Notes under the pieces: generated by a model
Database searches by the model: none
What the model was told of the DNA's origin: nothing
What the model saw: only the letters and a program-made list of their open reading frames with translations
Position numbers and translations under genes: made by a program
Source of the DNA: Pseudarthrobacter enclensis
GTDB taxonomy: Bacteria > Actinomycetota > Actinomycetes > Actinomycetales > Micrococcaceae
NCBI RefSeq assembly: GCF_030811655.1
Contig: NZ_JAUSRE010000007.1
Location: forward strand, 124,001 to 188,000
DNA: 64,000 bases
Reading direction: 5' to 3'
Shown: positions 16,307 through 24,153 of the stretch, one piece after another
Position numbering within the stretch: position 1 is the stretch's first letter
Layout of the letters: every line of letters starts with the position of its first letter

Positions 16307-16729
16307 TTACGCGGTGGTGCGGCTGATTCCGGTTGCCAGTCGGTTGAGGGCCAGGGCGCCGACCAGCAGTCCGAAGTCACGCAGCGCCACGTCATAGAAG
16401 CTTCCCAGCAGTAGCAGGTTGACGATGATCCCCGCCAGCCAGGCGGCCACCAGCAGCGAGCCGTACTTGGGCTGCAGCGCCACAGCGAGGCCCGCGATGA
16501 TTTCGACGACGCCCACAACGTACATGAAGGTCTGGGGCGTCAGTGGTACGACGGCGGTGGCCTGGGGTGCCAGGTAAACGGTCCATTGCGTCAGGATGTT
16601 CGTGAATTTGTCCAGGCCGAAAAGGATGGGCGCAACGGTGAAGACAGTGCGCAGCAGCAGGAAGGCCTGCCTCTCTGCGGGCAGGCTGGCGGATGCATGC
16701 TGGGCGGGCACTGCGGATGCTGAGGTCAT
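16307..16729 (-). CDS. DoxX-family membrane protein
   Basis: 140 residues with four membrane helices: about 23-40, 65-85, 90-110 and 115-132. It matches the small DoxX/DoxD-like fold (LLLRTVFTVAPILFGLDKF at the first helix, VVGVVEIIAGLAVALQPKYG in the middle). AGAAGGAG lies six bases before the ATG. DoxX homologues are linked to thiol or sulfur redox and oxidative-stress responses in mycobacteria, but the role here is not known. It is divergent from an HTH regulator; the 90-base gap has an inverted-repeat operator candidate, suggesting control by that regulator. Confidence 0.88.
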   Translation of the reverse strand: MTSASAVPAQHASASLPAERQAFLLLRTVFTVAPILFGLDKFTNILTQWTVYLAPQATAVVPLTPQTFMYVVGVVEIIAGLAVALQPKYGSLLVAAWLAGIIVNLLLLGSFYDVALRDFGLLVGALALNRLATGISRTTA

Positions 16730-16739
16730 GATGGGCTCC

Positions 16740-16768
16740 TTCTAAAAGTGGGTAATACAATTTTAGAA
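16740..16768. promoter_or_regulatory. inverted-repeat operator candidate between doxX-like gene and HTH regulator
   Basis: TTCTAAAA at 16740-16747 is exactly mirrored by TTTTAGAA at 16761-16768, with 13 bases between. The half-sites are 21 bp apart centre to centre, two helical turns, as expected for a dimeric winged-helix repressor. It lies just upstream of the doxX start and of the regulator's -10 box. Confidence 0.6.
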
Positions 16769-16779
16769 AGCTGCCGTTC

Positions 16780-16785
16780 TATAAT
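16780..16785 (+). promoter_or_regulatory. -10 box of the HTH regulator gene
   Basis: A perfect TATAAT, 34 bases before the ATG and 11 bases after the inverted repeat. No good -35 box is seen at 17 bases; the expected position overlaps the right half of the operator. Confidence 0.55.
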
Positions 16786-16819
16786 CAAGAGATCTTGACT
16801 TTGGATGTGGAGGCTTCTG

Positions 16820-17509
16820 ATGTACCGACTCCCTTGGGTGGACAGGATTGCGGCCGTGGCCTCGCTGACGGATGCGAAGAGGCTGCAGCTGTTCGAACTG
16901 GTGGGCGCATCCCCGCGGCCCCTGGGACGCGACGAGGTGGCCGAGGCCGCAGGCATGGCAAGGAGCACCGTTTCGTTCCACTTGGACAAGCTGGTCCAGG
17001 ACGGCCTGCTGGCCGTGGAGTTCCGCAAGCCCGCCGGCAGGACGGGCCCCGGCTCCGGACGGCCGGCCAAGTTTTACCGGCCGCTGGGCGGCGAAGTGAA
17101 CGCGTCCGTGCCCGACCGGAATTATGACCTCGCCGGGGAACTGATGGCAGCCGCCATCGAGGATTCCGAGGCCGGTGGCGGCCCTGTGGCGGAGACGCTC
17201 CGTGCAGCCGCGTTCCGAAAGGGAAAGGAACTGGCAGAAGCGGCGGCCGGCCTCGAGGCATTCCTGGCCGAGGCCGGTTACCAGCCCCAGTCGGACGGCG
17301 ACGGCGGCTACCAGCTGCCCAACTGCCCGTTCCACCGGCTTTCACGGGCACATACGGCAGTGGTGTGTGACATGAACGGTGCTTTCCTGCGCGGGGCAGC
17401 GGTCGGGTGTGGCGGCAGTGAAGACCGCGTGGCCGGGGCTGCCGGATCCGGCCATTGCTGCGCGCGGATCACGGGCAGTGCCGGGGACTCCGGTCCAGAG
17501 ACGCCGTAG
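16820..17509 (+). CDS. winged-helix transcriptional regulator with conserved C-terminal cysteines
   Basis: 229 residues. A winged helix (about 10-85) has helix-turn-helix segment LGRDEVAEAAGMARSTVSFHLDKL and wing KPAGRTGPGSGRPAKFYRP. This is the COG2345/ArsR-like architecture. The C-terminal domain has a motif NCPFHRLSRAH and cysteines at 169, 183, 197, 213 and 214 (spacing 13, 13 and 15), close to the Cys pattern used by SufR-type regulators to hold an Fe-S cluster. GGAGG lies six bases before ATG 16820. The next gene, 21 bases on, is a cysteine desulfurase, which strengthens an Fe-S link. Regulation of doxX and of itself is inferred from the operator. Confidence 0.82.
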   Translation: MYRLPWVDRIAAVASLTDAKRLQLFELVGASPRPLGRDEVAEAAGMARSTVSFHLDKLVQDGLLAVEFRKPAGRTGPGSGRPAKFYRPLGGEVNASVPDRNYDLAGELMAAAIEDSEAGGGPVAETLRAAAFRKGKELAEAAAGLEAFLAEAGYQPQSDGDGGYQLPNCPFHRLSRAHTAVVCDMNGAFLRGAAVGCGGSEDRVAGAAGSGHCCARITGSAGDSGPETP

Positions 17510-17518
17510 CCGGGACGA

Positions 17519-17524
17519 TAGAAT
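17519..17524 (+). promoter_or_regulatory. -10 box giving a leaderless cysteine desulfurase mRNA
   Basis: TAGAAT is followed by exactly six bases and then the ATG at 17531, placing the start codon at the expected transcription start. The only SD-like sequence, GAGG, touches the ATG and could not be used. No clear -35 box is visible. Confidence 0.5.
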
Positions 17525-17530
17525 TTGAGG

Positions 17531-18760
17531 ATGCCCGCCTACCTCGACCATGCCGCCACCACGCCGCTGTCCGGTGCCGCGCTCGCCGCTTTGACGCGCG
17601 AGTTGGCGCGGACCGGCAACCCCTCGTCCCTGCATGGCTCGGGACGCCGCGCCCGCCGTGCGGTCGAGGATGCGAGGGAGGTCATCGCGGCGGCGGCAGG
17701 AGCGCATCCCTCGGAGGTCATCTTCACCTCGGGAGGCACCGAGTCGGACAACCTCGCGGTAAAGGGCATGTACTGGTCCCGGGTGGCAGAAGACCCCAAG
17801 CGCCGCCGCATCCTGTGCTCCGCCGTCGAACATCACGCGGTCCTGGACACCGTCGAATGGCTTGAGCGCCACGAAGGTGCGGAGGTGGCATGGCTGCCGG
17901 TGGACAGCCAGGGCGTGCTGGACCTCGCGGTCCTTGAAGCTGAGCTTTCCAGGGATCCGGGGTCTGTGGCGCTGGTAACGGTCATGTGGGCCAACAACGA
18001 GGTGGGCACCATCCAGCCGGTCCGGAGGGTCGTAGAGTTGGCGCACGCCGCCGGCGTCCCGGTGCACTCCGACGCGGTCCAGGCCTTCGGTTCGGTGCCG
18101 GTCCATTTCAAGGACTCTGGCCTCGACGCCATGTCCATCAGCGGACACAAAATCGGCGGCCCGGTGGGCGTGGGTGCACTTTTGCTGGGCCGGTCGGTGA
18201 AACTCACCCCGGTGCAGCATGGCGGCGGCCAGGAGCGTGACGTCCGCTCCGGCACCCTGGACACCGCTTCCATCGCCGCCTTCGCCGCCGCGGCGGAGGC
18301 TGTGGCTGCCACCCTGCCTGCGGAAGCAGCCCGGATTGCAGCGCTGCGGGAGCGGCTGATCGAGGGCGTCCGTGAACGCGTTCCACTCGCTGTCCTCCGC
18401 GGCGCCCCCGGCGGCGGCCGGCTTCCAGGCAATGCCCACTTCACATTCCCCGGCTGCGAAGGGGACTCGCTGCTGTTCCTCCTGGACCTGGCCGGCATTG
18501 AATCGTCCACCGGTTCGGCCTGCACGGCGGGCGTGCCACGGCCCTCCCACGTGCTGCTCGCCATGGGCCTTGATGAGGAAACGGCGCGTGGCGCCCAGCG
18601 GTTCAGCCTGGGGCACGCTTCCACGGAGGATGACGTCGATGCCCTGCTTGCGGCGCTGCCGGAGGCGTATGCACGGGCGCGGCAGGCAGGCATGGCAGGG
18701 CACGAGTCCTCCATCCAGACCGCCGGTACTGCGGCGCGTCAGGCTTCGCGCGGTACCTGA
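17531..18760 (+). CDS. cysteine desulfurase (IscS/NifS family)
   Basis: 409 residues. This PLP enzyme takes sulfur from cysteine for Fe-S clusters and for tRNA thiolation. Visible are the start [25 protein letters not shown] (PLP phosphate site), HH at 101-102 (EHHAVLDT), the PLP lysine K207 in [10 protein letters not shown] and the catalytic Cys331 in [10 protein letters not shown]. mnmA follows 122 bases on, and the sulfur it supplies probably serves the 2-thiouridylase; the same pair is found in mycobacteria. ATG 17531 was chosen as the start; TTG 17525 is in frame but without support. Confidence 0.96.
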   Translation: MPAYLDHAATTPLSGAALAALTRELARTGNPSSLHGSGRRARRAVEDAREVIAAAAGAHPSEVIFTSGGTESDNLAVKGMYWSRVAEDPKRRRILCSAVEHHAVLDTVEWLERHEGAEVAWLPVDSQGVLDLAVLEAELSRDPGSVALVTVMWANNEVGTIQPVRRVVELAHAAGVPVHSDAVQAFGSVPVHFKDSGLDAMSISGHKIGGPVGVGALLLGRSVKLTPVQHGGGQERDVRSGTLDTASIAAFAAAAEAVAATLPAEAARIAALRERLIEGVRERVPLAVLRGAPGGGRLPGNAHFTFPGCEGDSLLFLLDLAGIESSTGSACTAGVPRPSHVLLAMGLDEETARGAQRFSLGHASTEDDVDALLAALPEAYARARQAGMAGHESSIQTAGTAARQASRGT

Positions 18761-18882
18761 CCCTTCCCGCCGTCGACGGGCTGATTTGCCTGCCGCCGTA
18801 GAATGGATAGGCATACATCGTTTCGGCCGCCGTGGTATGCAGTCCGGCTCCGGAAGGCAAGCAACCCCAATAGAAAGCCAGC

Positions 18883-20016
18883 ATGCGAGTACTAGCAGCC
18901 ATGAGTGGCGGAGTTGACTCCGCTGTTGCCGCCGCCCGCGCAGTGGAGGCCGGGCACGACGTCGTCGGTGTCCACCTTGCCCTTTCGCGCATGCCCGGCA
19001 CCCTCCGCACCGGCAGCCGCGGCTGTTGCACCATCGAGGATTCCCGCGACGCCTGGCGGGCCTGCGACGTTCTGGGCATCCCGTACTACGTGTGGGATTT
19101 CTCCGAGCGCTTCAAGGAAGACGTCGTCCAGGACTTCATCGACGAGTACGCGGCCGGCAGGACGCCCAACCCCTGCATGCGCTGCAATGAACGGATCAAA
19201 TTTGCCGCCCTGCTGGAGAAGGCCATTGCGCTGGGCTTCGACGCCGTCTGCACCGGCCACTACGCCAAGGTGATCGAGGACGCGGACGGCAACCGGGAAC
19301 TGCACCGTGCCGCTGACTGGGCCAAGGACCAGAGCTACGTCCTTGGCGTCCTCACCCATGAACAGCTCAAGCACTCCATGTTTCCCCTGGCGGATACCCC
19401 GTCCAAGGCCGAAGTGCGGGCGGAGGCGGAGCGGCGGGGCCTTTCCGTTGCCAACAAGCCGGACAGCCATGACATCTGCTTCATTCCCGACGGTGACACT
19501 GCCGGCTGGCTTGCCGAAAAGATCGAGATGACCACCGGCGACATCGTGGACGAGACCGGCGCCAAGGTAGGGGAGCACCCCGGAGCCAACGCCTTCACTG
19601 TCGGACAGAGGCGTGGACTCAAGCTGGGAACTCCTGCCGCCGACGGCAAGCCGCGCTTCGTCCTGGAGATCCGGCCGAAGGAGAACAAGGTGGTGGTGGG
19701 TCCCGGGGCGCTGCTGGCGATCGACGAGATCCGCGGTATCAAGGTTTCCTGGGCAGGCCTGCCCATCACCGAGGTGGAAACGGGCGCCGAGTTCGACTGC
19801 TACGCGCAGGTCCGTGCACACGGGGACCCCGTTCCTGCGACTGCACGGATGGAACCCGCCACTGACGGTACCGGCGCCAGCCGGCTCGTGGTCCGCCTGG
19901 TGTCGCCATTGCGGGGGGTCGCTCCCGGCCAGACCGTCGTGTTGTACCAGGGCAGCCGCGTGCTGGGCCAGGCCACCATCGACACCGCCCGCTCGCTCCA
20001 ACGCGCCGCTCTGTAA
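18883..20016 (+). CDS. mnmA: tRNA-specific 2-thiouridylase MnmA
   Basis: 377 residues. It thiolates uridine 34 of tRNA-Lys, -Glu and -Gln, using ATP and sulfur passed on from cysteine desulfurase. The PP-loop SGGVDS is at residues 8-13. The catalytic cysteines lie in [14 protein letters not shown] and [12 protein letters not shown]. The SGQRRGL-like element reads [12 protein letters not shown], and the C-terminal barrel ends [15 protein letters not shown]. The ATG at 18883 is preceded by GAAAG five bases away. A TAGAAT -10-like box at 18799-18804 lies in the gap after the desulfurase, so it may have its own promoter. Confidence 0.97.
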   Translation: MRVLAAMSGGVDSAVAAARAVEAGHDVVGVHLALSRMPGTLRTGSRGCCTIEDSRDAWRACDVLGIPYYVWDFSERFKEDVVQDFIDEYAAGRTPNPCMRCNERIKFAALLEKAIALGFDAVCTGHYAKVIEDADGNRELHRAADWAKDQSYVLGVLTHEQLKHSMFPLADTPSKAEVRAEAERRGLSVANKPDSHDICFIPDGDTAGWLAEKIEMTTGDIVDETGAKVGEHPGANAFTVGQRRGLKLGTPAADGKPRFVLEIRPKENKVVVGPGALLAIDEIRGIKVSWAGLPITEVETGAEFDCYAQVRAHGDPVPATARMEPATDGTGASRLVVRLVSPLRGVAPGQTVVLYQGSRVLGQATIDTARSLQRAAL

Positions 20017-20030
20017 CCCAACCACTTTCA

Positions 20031-20059
20031 GCACCGCCACGGTTTCGCGGGGGTGGTGC
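20031..20059 (+). terminator. possible terminator after mnmA
   Basis: GCACCGCC pairs, with one G-U, with GGTGGTGC ending at 20059 over a loop of about 13 bases. There is only a short TT after it, so the call is weak. Confidence 0.4.
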
Positions 20060-20114
20060 GTTGCCGTGCCCGGGCCCGCCCTCCGCCTTTGCGGGGCGCA
20101 CTGCTGGGTAACTT

Positions 20115-20136
20115 TTGAGAAAATATTGTGTCTCAA
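20115..20136. promoter_or_regulatory. inverted repeat upstream of the peptide-binding protein gene
   Basis: TTGAGA and TCTCAA are perfect mirror halves around an AT-rich 10-base centre AAATATTGTG. This AT-rich patch is unusual for the region and may be an operator or part of the promoter. Confidence 0.4.
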
Positions 20137-20194
20137 CTCACAGGAATTGCCGTCCCGAGGGCTGACTCTCTGATTGAATCTAGGGATCAGCACT

Positions 20195-20238
20195 GCACGC
20201 CGGCGTCTGGGAGTATCAACCTGTGACCGCCGGCGTGC
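20195..20238 (+). other. leader hairpin in the 5' region of the peptide-binding protein gene
   Basis: GCACGCCGGCG (20195-20205) pairs perfectly with CGCCGGCGTGC (20228-20238) across a 22-base loop. It ends 28 bases before the ATG and before the GGAAAG ribosome site, so it would sit in the mRNA leader. Confidence 0.5.
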
Positions 20239-20266
20239 GCGTACTCATCGGAAAGAAAGTTCACAG

Positions 20267-21907
20267 ATGATCAAGAGCACTACTGGCCTGCACCGCGCCA
20301 TCGCGCTGGCAGGCATCTCCGCCCTGGCCCTGACAGCCTGCACGGGGCCATCGGGCGGCGGCGGTGGAACGGCCACCGGCGGCAGTGCCGGCGGCGGTGC
20401 CATCACTTTCGGAACCACGGACAAGGTCGTCACCCTCGACCCCGCCGGGTCCTACGACGCAGGCTCCTTCCTGGTGATGAACCAGGTCTACCCCTTCCTG
20501 ATGAACTCCAAGCCCGGCTCTGCCGAGGTCAGCCCGGACATCGCCGAATCTGCCTCGTTCACTGCTCCCACCGAATTCACGGTGAAGCTCAAGCCCAACC
20601 TGAAGTTTGCCAACGGCCACGCCCTGACCTCATCAGACGTGAAGTTCTCCTACGACCGCGTCATGAAGATCGACGATCCCAACGGCCCCGCGTCCCTGCT
20701 CTCCAACCTCAAGTCGGTCGAGGCCAAGGACGACACCACCGTGGTCTTCAACCTGAAGCAGGCAAATGACCAGGTGTTCCCCAGCGTCCTGGGGACCAAC
20801 ACCGGCCCCATCGTGGACGAGGAAGTCTTCCCGGCCGACAAGATCATGAGCGATGAGGACATCGTCGCCGCCAAGCCCTTCGCCGGCCCCTACACGATCG
20901 ACTCCTACAAGAAGAACGAACTCGTCAGCCTCAAGGCCAATGCGGACTACAACGGACTGCTGGGCAAGCCGGCCAATGACAGCGCCGTCATCAAGTACTA
21001 CGCCGACTCCAACAACCTCAAGCTGGACGTCCAGGGCGGCAACATCGACGTTGCCGGCCGCAGCCTCACCGCCACGGACGCCGCGGACCTCGGCAAGGAC
21101 TCCAAGGTCAAGGTCTACAAGGGACCGGGTGGCGAGCTTCGCTACATCGTCTTCAACTTCGACACCATGCCGTTCGGCGCCAAGACGCCCGAAGCCAACC
21201 CGGCCAAGGCCCTCGCGGTGCGGCAGGCCATGGCCGACATCGTGGACCGCCAGGCCATTTCCGACCAGGTTTACAAGGGCACGTATGTTCCCGCCTACTC
21301 CGTGGTCCCGGACGGCCTGCCCGGGGCAACCCAGCCGCTGAAGGACATGTATGGCGACGGCAGCGGCAAGCCCAGCGTGGACAAGGCCAAGAAGACCCTG
21401 GCGGACGCCGGCGTTACCGGGCCCGTCACCGTGAAGCTGCAGTACAACCCGGACCACTACGGCAAGTCCTCCGGTGACGAGTACGCCATGGTCAAGGAGC
21501 AGCTGGAGAAGTCGGGCCTGTTCACCGTGGACCTGCAGTCTACCGAATGGGTGACGTACTCCAAGGCACGCACCTCTGACGCGTACCCCGTTTACCAGCT
21601 CGGTTGGTTCCCGGACTACTCGGATGCGGACAACTACCTCACTCCCTTCTTCATCCCGGGCAACTTCCTCAAGAACCACTACGAGAACCCCACTGTCACG
21701 GACCTGATCCAGAAGCAGCTGACCACGCCGGACAAGACAGAGCGCCAGAAGCTGATCGGGGATGCCCAGACGGCTGTGGCAAAGGACCTCTCCACCCTGC
21801 CGCTCCTCCAGGGCTCGCAGCTTCTGGTAGCGGGGGCTGACGTCAAGGGTGTCGAGAAGACCCTTGACCCCTCCTTCAAGACCCGCCTTGGCGTCCTGTC
21901 CAAGTAA
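20267..21907 (+). CDS. peptide ABC transporter substrate-binding lipoprotein
   Basis: 546 residues. The signal peptide ends in a lipobox (ALALTACTG), so it is a lipoprotein outside the membrane. The SBP_bac_5 fold shows DKVVTLDPAGSYDAG near the start, TSSDVKFSYDRVMKID, AVRQAMADIVDRQAIS and a late YPVYQLGWFPDYSDADNYL. It captures oligopeptides or similar substrates for the permeases DppB/DppC-like and the fused ATPase downstream. ATG 20267 was chosen as the start of a proper signal peptide with GGAAAG upstream; the longer frame reading to 20174 is leader sequence. A terminator lies between it and the permease genes. Confidence 0.95.
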   Translation: MIKSTTGLHRAIALAGISALALTACTGPSGGGGGTATGGSAGGGAITFGTTDKVVTLDPAGSYDAGSFLVMNQVYPFLMNSKPGSAEVSPDIAESASFTAPTEFTVKLKPNLKFANGHALTSSDVKFSYDRVMKIDDPNGPASLLSNLKSVEAKDDTTVVFNLKQANDQVFPSVLGTNTGPIVDEEVFPADKIMSDEDIVAAKPFAGPYTIDSYKKNELVSLKANADYNGLLGKPANDSAVIKYYADSNNLKLDVQGGNIDVAGRSLTATDAADLGKDSKVKVYKGPGGELRYIVFNFDTMPFGAKTPEANPAKALAVRQAMADIVDRQAISDQVYKGTYVPAYSVVPDGLPGATQPLKDMYGDGSGKPSVDKAKKTLADAGVTGPVTVKLQYNPDHYGKSSGDEYAMVKEQLEKSGLFTVDLQSTEWVTYSKARTSDAYPVYQLGWFPDYSDADNYLTPFFIPGNFLKNHYENPTVTDLIQKQLTTPDKTERQKLIGDAQTAVAKDLSTLPLLQGSQLLVAGADVKGVEKTLDPSFKTRLGVLSK

Positions 21908-21940
21908 GCACTCCACCCCCATCCGGCTCTGACGGGCCAG

Positions 21941-21972
21941 AGGCGGGACGCCGCAACGGCGTCCCGCCTTTT
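21941..21972 (+). terminator. intra-operon terminator after the binding-protein gene
   Basis: AGGCGGGACGCCG pairs perfectly with CGGCGTCCCGCCT over a CAA loop, followed by TTTT. It lies 33 bases after the stop and 63 bases before the permease gene, which is in the same direction. Confidence 0.85.
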
Positions 21973-22034
21973 GCCGGTCATCAGCCAGCATCGAGGGGAC
22001 TGCTGGCTCCCGGTCACCACGAATCCAGGTACCG

Positions 22035-23126
22035 ATGACAACTTTGATTGACGCGCCACCCAGTGACGCGGACGCGCTCCTTCCGCCCAAGAAAAAGCAG
22101 GGAGGCGGAGGGCTGGGCCAGTACATCCTGGTCCGCTTCCTGCTGATCTTCCCTACCATCCTCATCCTCGTCACCATGGTGTTCTTCCTGATGCGGATCA
22201 CCGGCGACCCCATCACGGCCGCAATGGGCGGCCGGCTTCCCCCGGACCAGCTGCAGGAACGGATCCACGCCGCCGGCTATGACCGGCCCCTGTTCGCGCA
22301 GTACTTCGAATACCTGGGCCAGCTGGCTACAGGCAACTTTGGCACCACCCTCTCGGACAACCGCAAGGTCACCGAGATGCTGACCACCTACGGCTCCGCC
22401 ACCCTGGAGCTGGCCATCAACGCCATCATCGTCGCTCTGGTGGTGGGCATCCCTTTGGGGATGATCGCCGCCCACCGGCGTGACCACCTGCCGGACGCCG
22501 TGCTCCGGATCCTGGCCATCCTGTTCTACGCCACCCCTGTCTTCTTTGCTGGAATGCTGCTCAAACTCATCTTTTCGGTGTGGCTGCACTGGCTCCCGGT
22601 GGCCGGACGCGCCGGCACCAGGACCGAACTGTCACTCACAGCCCTGGAAGCCCCCACCGGCATCTACTGGCTGGACGCCCTGCGCAGCGGCAACATGGCT
22701 GCCCTCAGCGACGTGATGTCCCACGCCGTCCTTCCGGCGCTGGCCCTTGGCCTCCTGACGGCAGGGGTCTTCCTGCGCCTGGTCCGGACCAACGTCATCG
22801 GCACACTCGGCAAGGACTACATCGAGGCGGGCCGCTCACGCGGCGTCAGCGAATATCGGCTGGTGACCAAGCACGCCTACAAGCCGGCGCTGATCCCCAT
22901 CATCACGGTCATGGGCCTGCAGATCGCAGTGCTGCTCGGCGGGGCCGTGCTCACCGAAACAACCTTTGAGTGGAAAGGCCTCGGATTCCAGCTGGCCAAC
23001 TACCTCACGGCGCGCGACTTCGTCGCCGTCCAGGGCATCGTGGTGCTGCTGGCCGTCATCGTCGCCGTCACCAACTTCATCGTGGACATCATCGCCGCGC
23101 TGATCGACCCCCGCGTGAGGTACTGA
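22035..23126 (+). CDS. peptide ABC transporter permease (DppB-like)
   Basis: 363 residues. The first helix (about 28-50, YILVRFLLIFPTILILV) begins with the family pattern. The C-terminal BPD_transp_1 core has GSATLELAINAIIVALVVGIPLG, the EAA-type loop ARSRGVSEYRLVTKHAYKPALIPI-like region (EAGRSRGVSEYRLVTKHAYK) and AVLTETTFEWKGLGFQL. It is the first of the two permeases forming the transport channel. An extra cytoplasmic N-terminus of about 25 residues rich in Lys/Gly precedes helix 1. The next permease starts one base after its stop. Confidence 0.95.
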   Translation: MTTLIDAPPSDADALLPPKKKQGGGGLGQYILVRFLLIFPTILILVTMVFFLMRITGDPITAAMGGRLPPDQLQERIHAAGYDRPLFAQYFEYLGQLATGNFGTTLSDNRKVTEMLTTYGSATLELAINAIIVALVVGIPLGMIAAHRRDHLPDAVLRILAILFYATPVFFAGMLLKLIFSVWLHWLPVAGRAGTRTELSLTALEAPTGIYWLDALRSGNMAALSDVMSHAVLPALALGLLTAGVFLRLVRTNVIGTLGKDYIEAGRSRGVSEYRLVTKHAYKPALIPIITVMGLQIAVLLGGAVLTETTFEWKGLGFQLANYLTARDFVAVQGIVVLLAVIVAVTNFIVDIIAALIDPRVRY

Positions 23127-23127
23127 C

Positions 23128-24153
23128 ATGACTGCCGAGACCACCCTGAAACCCGTGGCCAACCCGCGGGCATCCTTCTTCCGGCGGCTGCCGGTTGTTT
23201 CCCACTTCAATAAGAGCGTCGGGCTGCAACGCTTCATGCTGGTGGTGGGGCTCGTCCTCACCGGCATCTTCCTGCTCACAGCATTGGCTGCTCCGCTGCT
23301 GGCGCCGTACGGCTTCGCGCAGCTCTCGGATGCCGACGGCAACTTCCCCACCCAGCAGGCCCCCGGCGGCAAGCACCTTCTGGGCACCACCGTGGGCGGA
23401 TACGACGTCCTTTCACGCGTGATCTGGGGTACCCAGACCGCACTGCTGGTCATCATCGTGGCCGTGGTCCTCTCGATTTTCGCCGGTGTCATCCTCGGCC
23501 TGGTCAGCGGCTACATCGGCGGCTGGCTTGACCGAATCCTGGTGGTCGTCGCCGACGCGATCTACGCGTTCCCGTCGCTGCTGGTGGCCATCGTGATGGC
23601 GATCGTCATCAGCGGCGGGCAGTCCAGCCTGCTGGGCGGAATCCTGGCTGCCGCCATCTCCATCACGGTGGTGTTCATCCCGCAGTACTTCAGGGTGATC
23701 CGCGCCGAGACCATCCGGCTGAAGGCCGAGCCCTTCGTCGAATCGGCCAAGGTGGTTGGCGCATCCAACATCCGCATCATGACCCGGCACATCTACCGGA
23801 ACGCCACCCGCACACTGCCGCTGATCTTTACCCTCAACGCCTCCGAATCCATCCTGACCCTGGCCGGGCTGGGCTTCCTTGGCTTCGGCATTGAACCAAG
23901 CTCGGCGGCCGAGTGGGGATTCGACCTGAACAAGGCGCTTGCGGACACCACCTCAGGCATCTGGTGGACCGGGCTGTTCCCGGGCCTCGCGATTGTCTGG
24001 ACAGTCCTCGGGCTGACACTGGTGGGCGAAAGCATCAACGACCTGAACGATCCGCGTCTCCGCGGCCGGAAGCGGACCGGCCGCAAAGCTGCTGCCGCCG
24101 CACCGGGCACTCGCGCCGGTTCCGGCCCCGAAACAGAATTGAGCAACCCGTGA
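23128..24153 (+). CDS. peptide ABC transporter permease (DppC-like)
   Basis: 341 residues. The N-terminal helix (about 35-60, FMLVVGLVLTGIFLLTALAAP) is followed by a periplasmic-type segment HLLGTTVGGYDVLSRVIWGTQ, the DppC signature. The permease core has the EAA loop AKVVGASNIRIMTRHIYRNA and GLGFLGFGIEPSSAAEWGF. The last 25 residues are a basic tail that overlaps the ATPase start. Gene order and one-base spacing show a single operon. Confidence 0.96.
   Translation: MTAETTLKPVANPRASFFRRLPVVSHFNKSVGLQRFMLVVGLVLTGIFLLTALAAPLLAPYGFAQLSDADGNFPTQQAPGGKHLLGTTVGGYDVLSRVIWGTQTALLVIIVAVVLSIFAGVILGLVSGYIGGWLDRILVVVADAIYAFPSLLVAIVMAIVISGGQSSLLGGILAAAISITVVFIPQYFRVIRAETIRLKAEPFVESAKVVGASNIRIMTRHIYRNATRTLPLIFTLNASESILTLAGLGFLGFGIEPSSAAEWGFDLNKALADTTSGIWWTGLFPGLAIVWTVLGLTLVGESINDLNDPRLRGRKRTGRKAAAAAPGTRAGSGPETELSNP

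Noticed and set aside
17342..18814. Long minus-strand frame opposite cysteine desulfurase
   Set aside because: Shadow of an unmistakable gene; rich in Arg, His and Gly with no recognisable domain.
20633..22216. 527-codon minus-strand frame opposite the binding-protein gene
   Set aside because: Mirror of the coding frame, no motif, no ribosome site.
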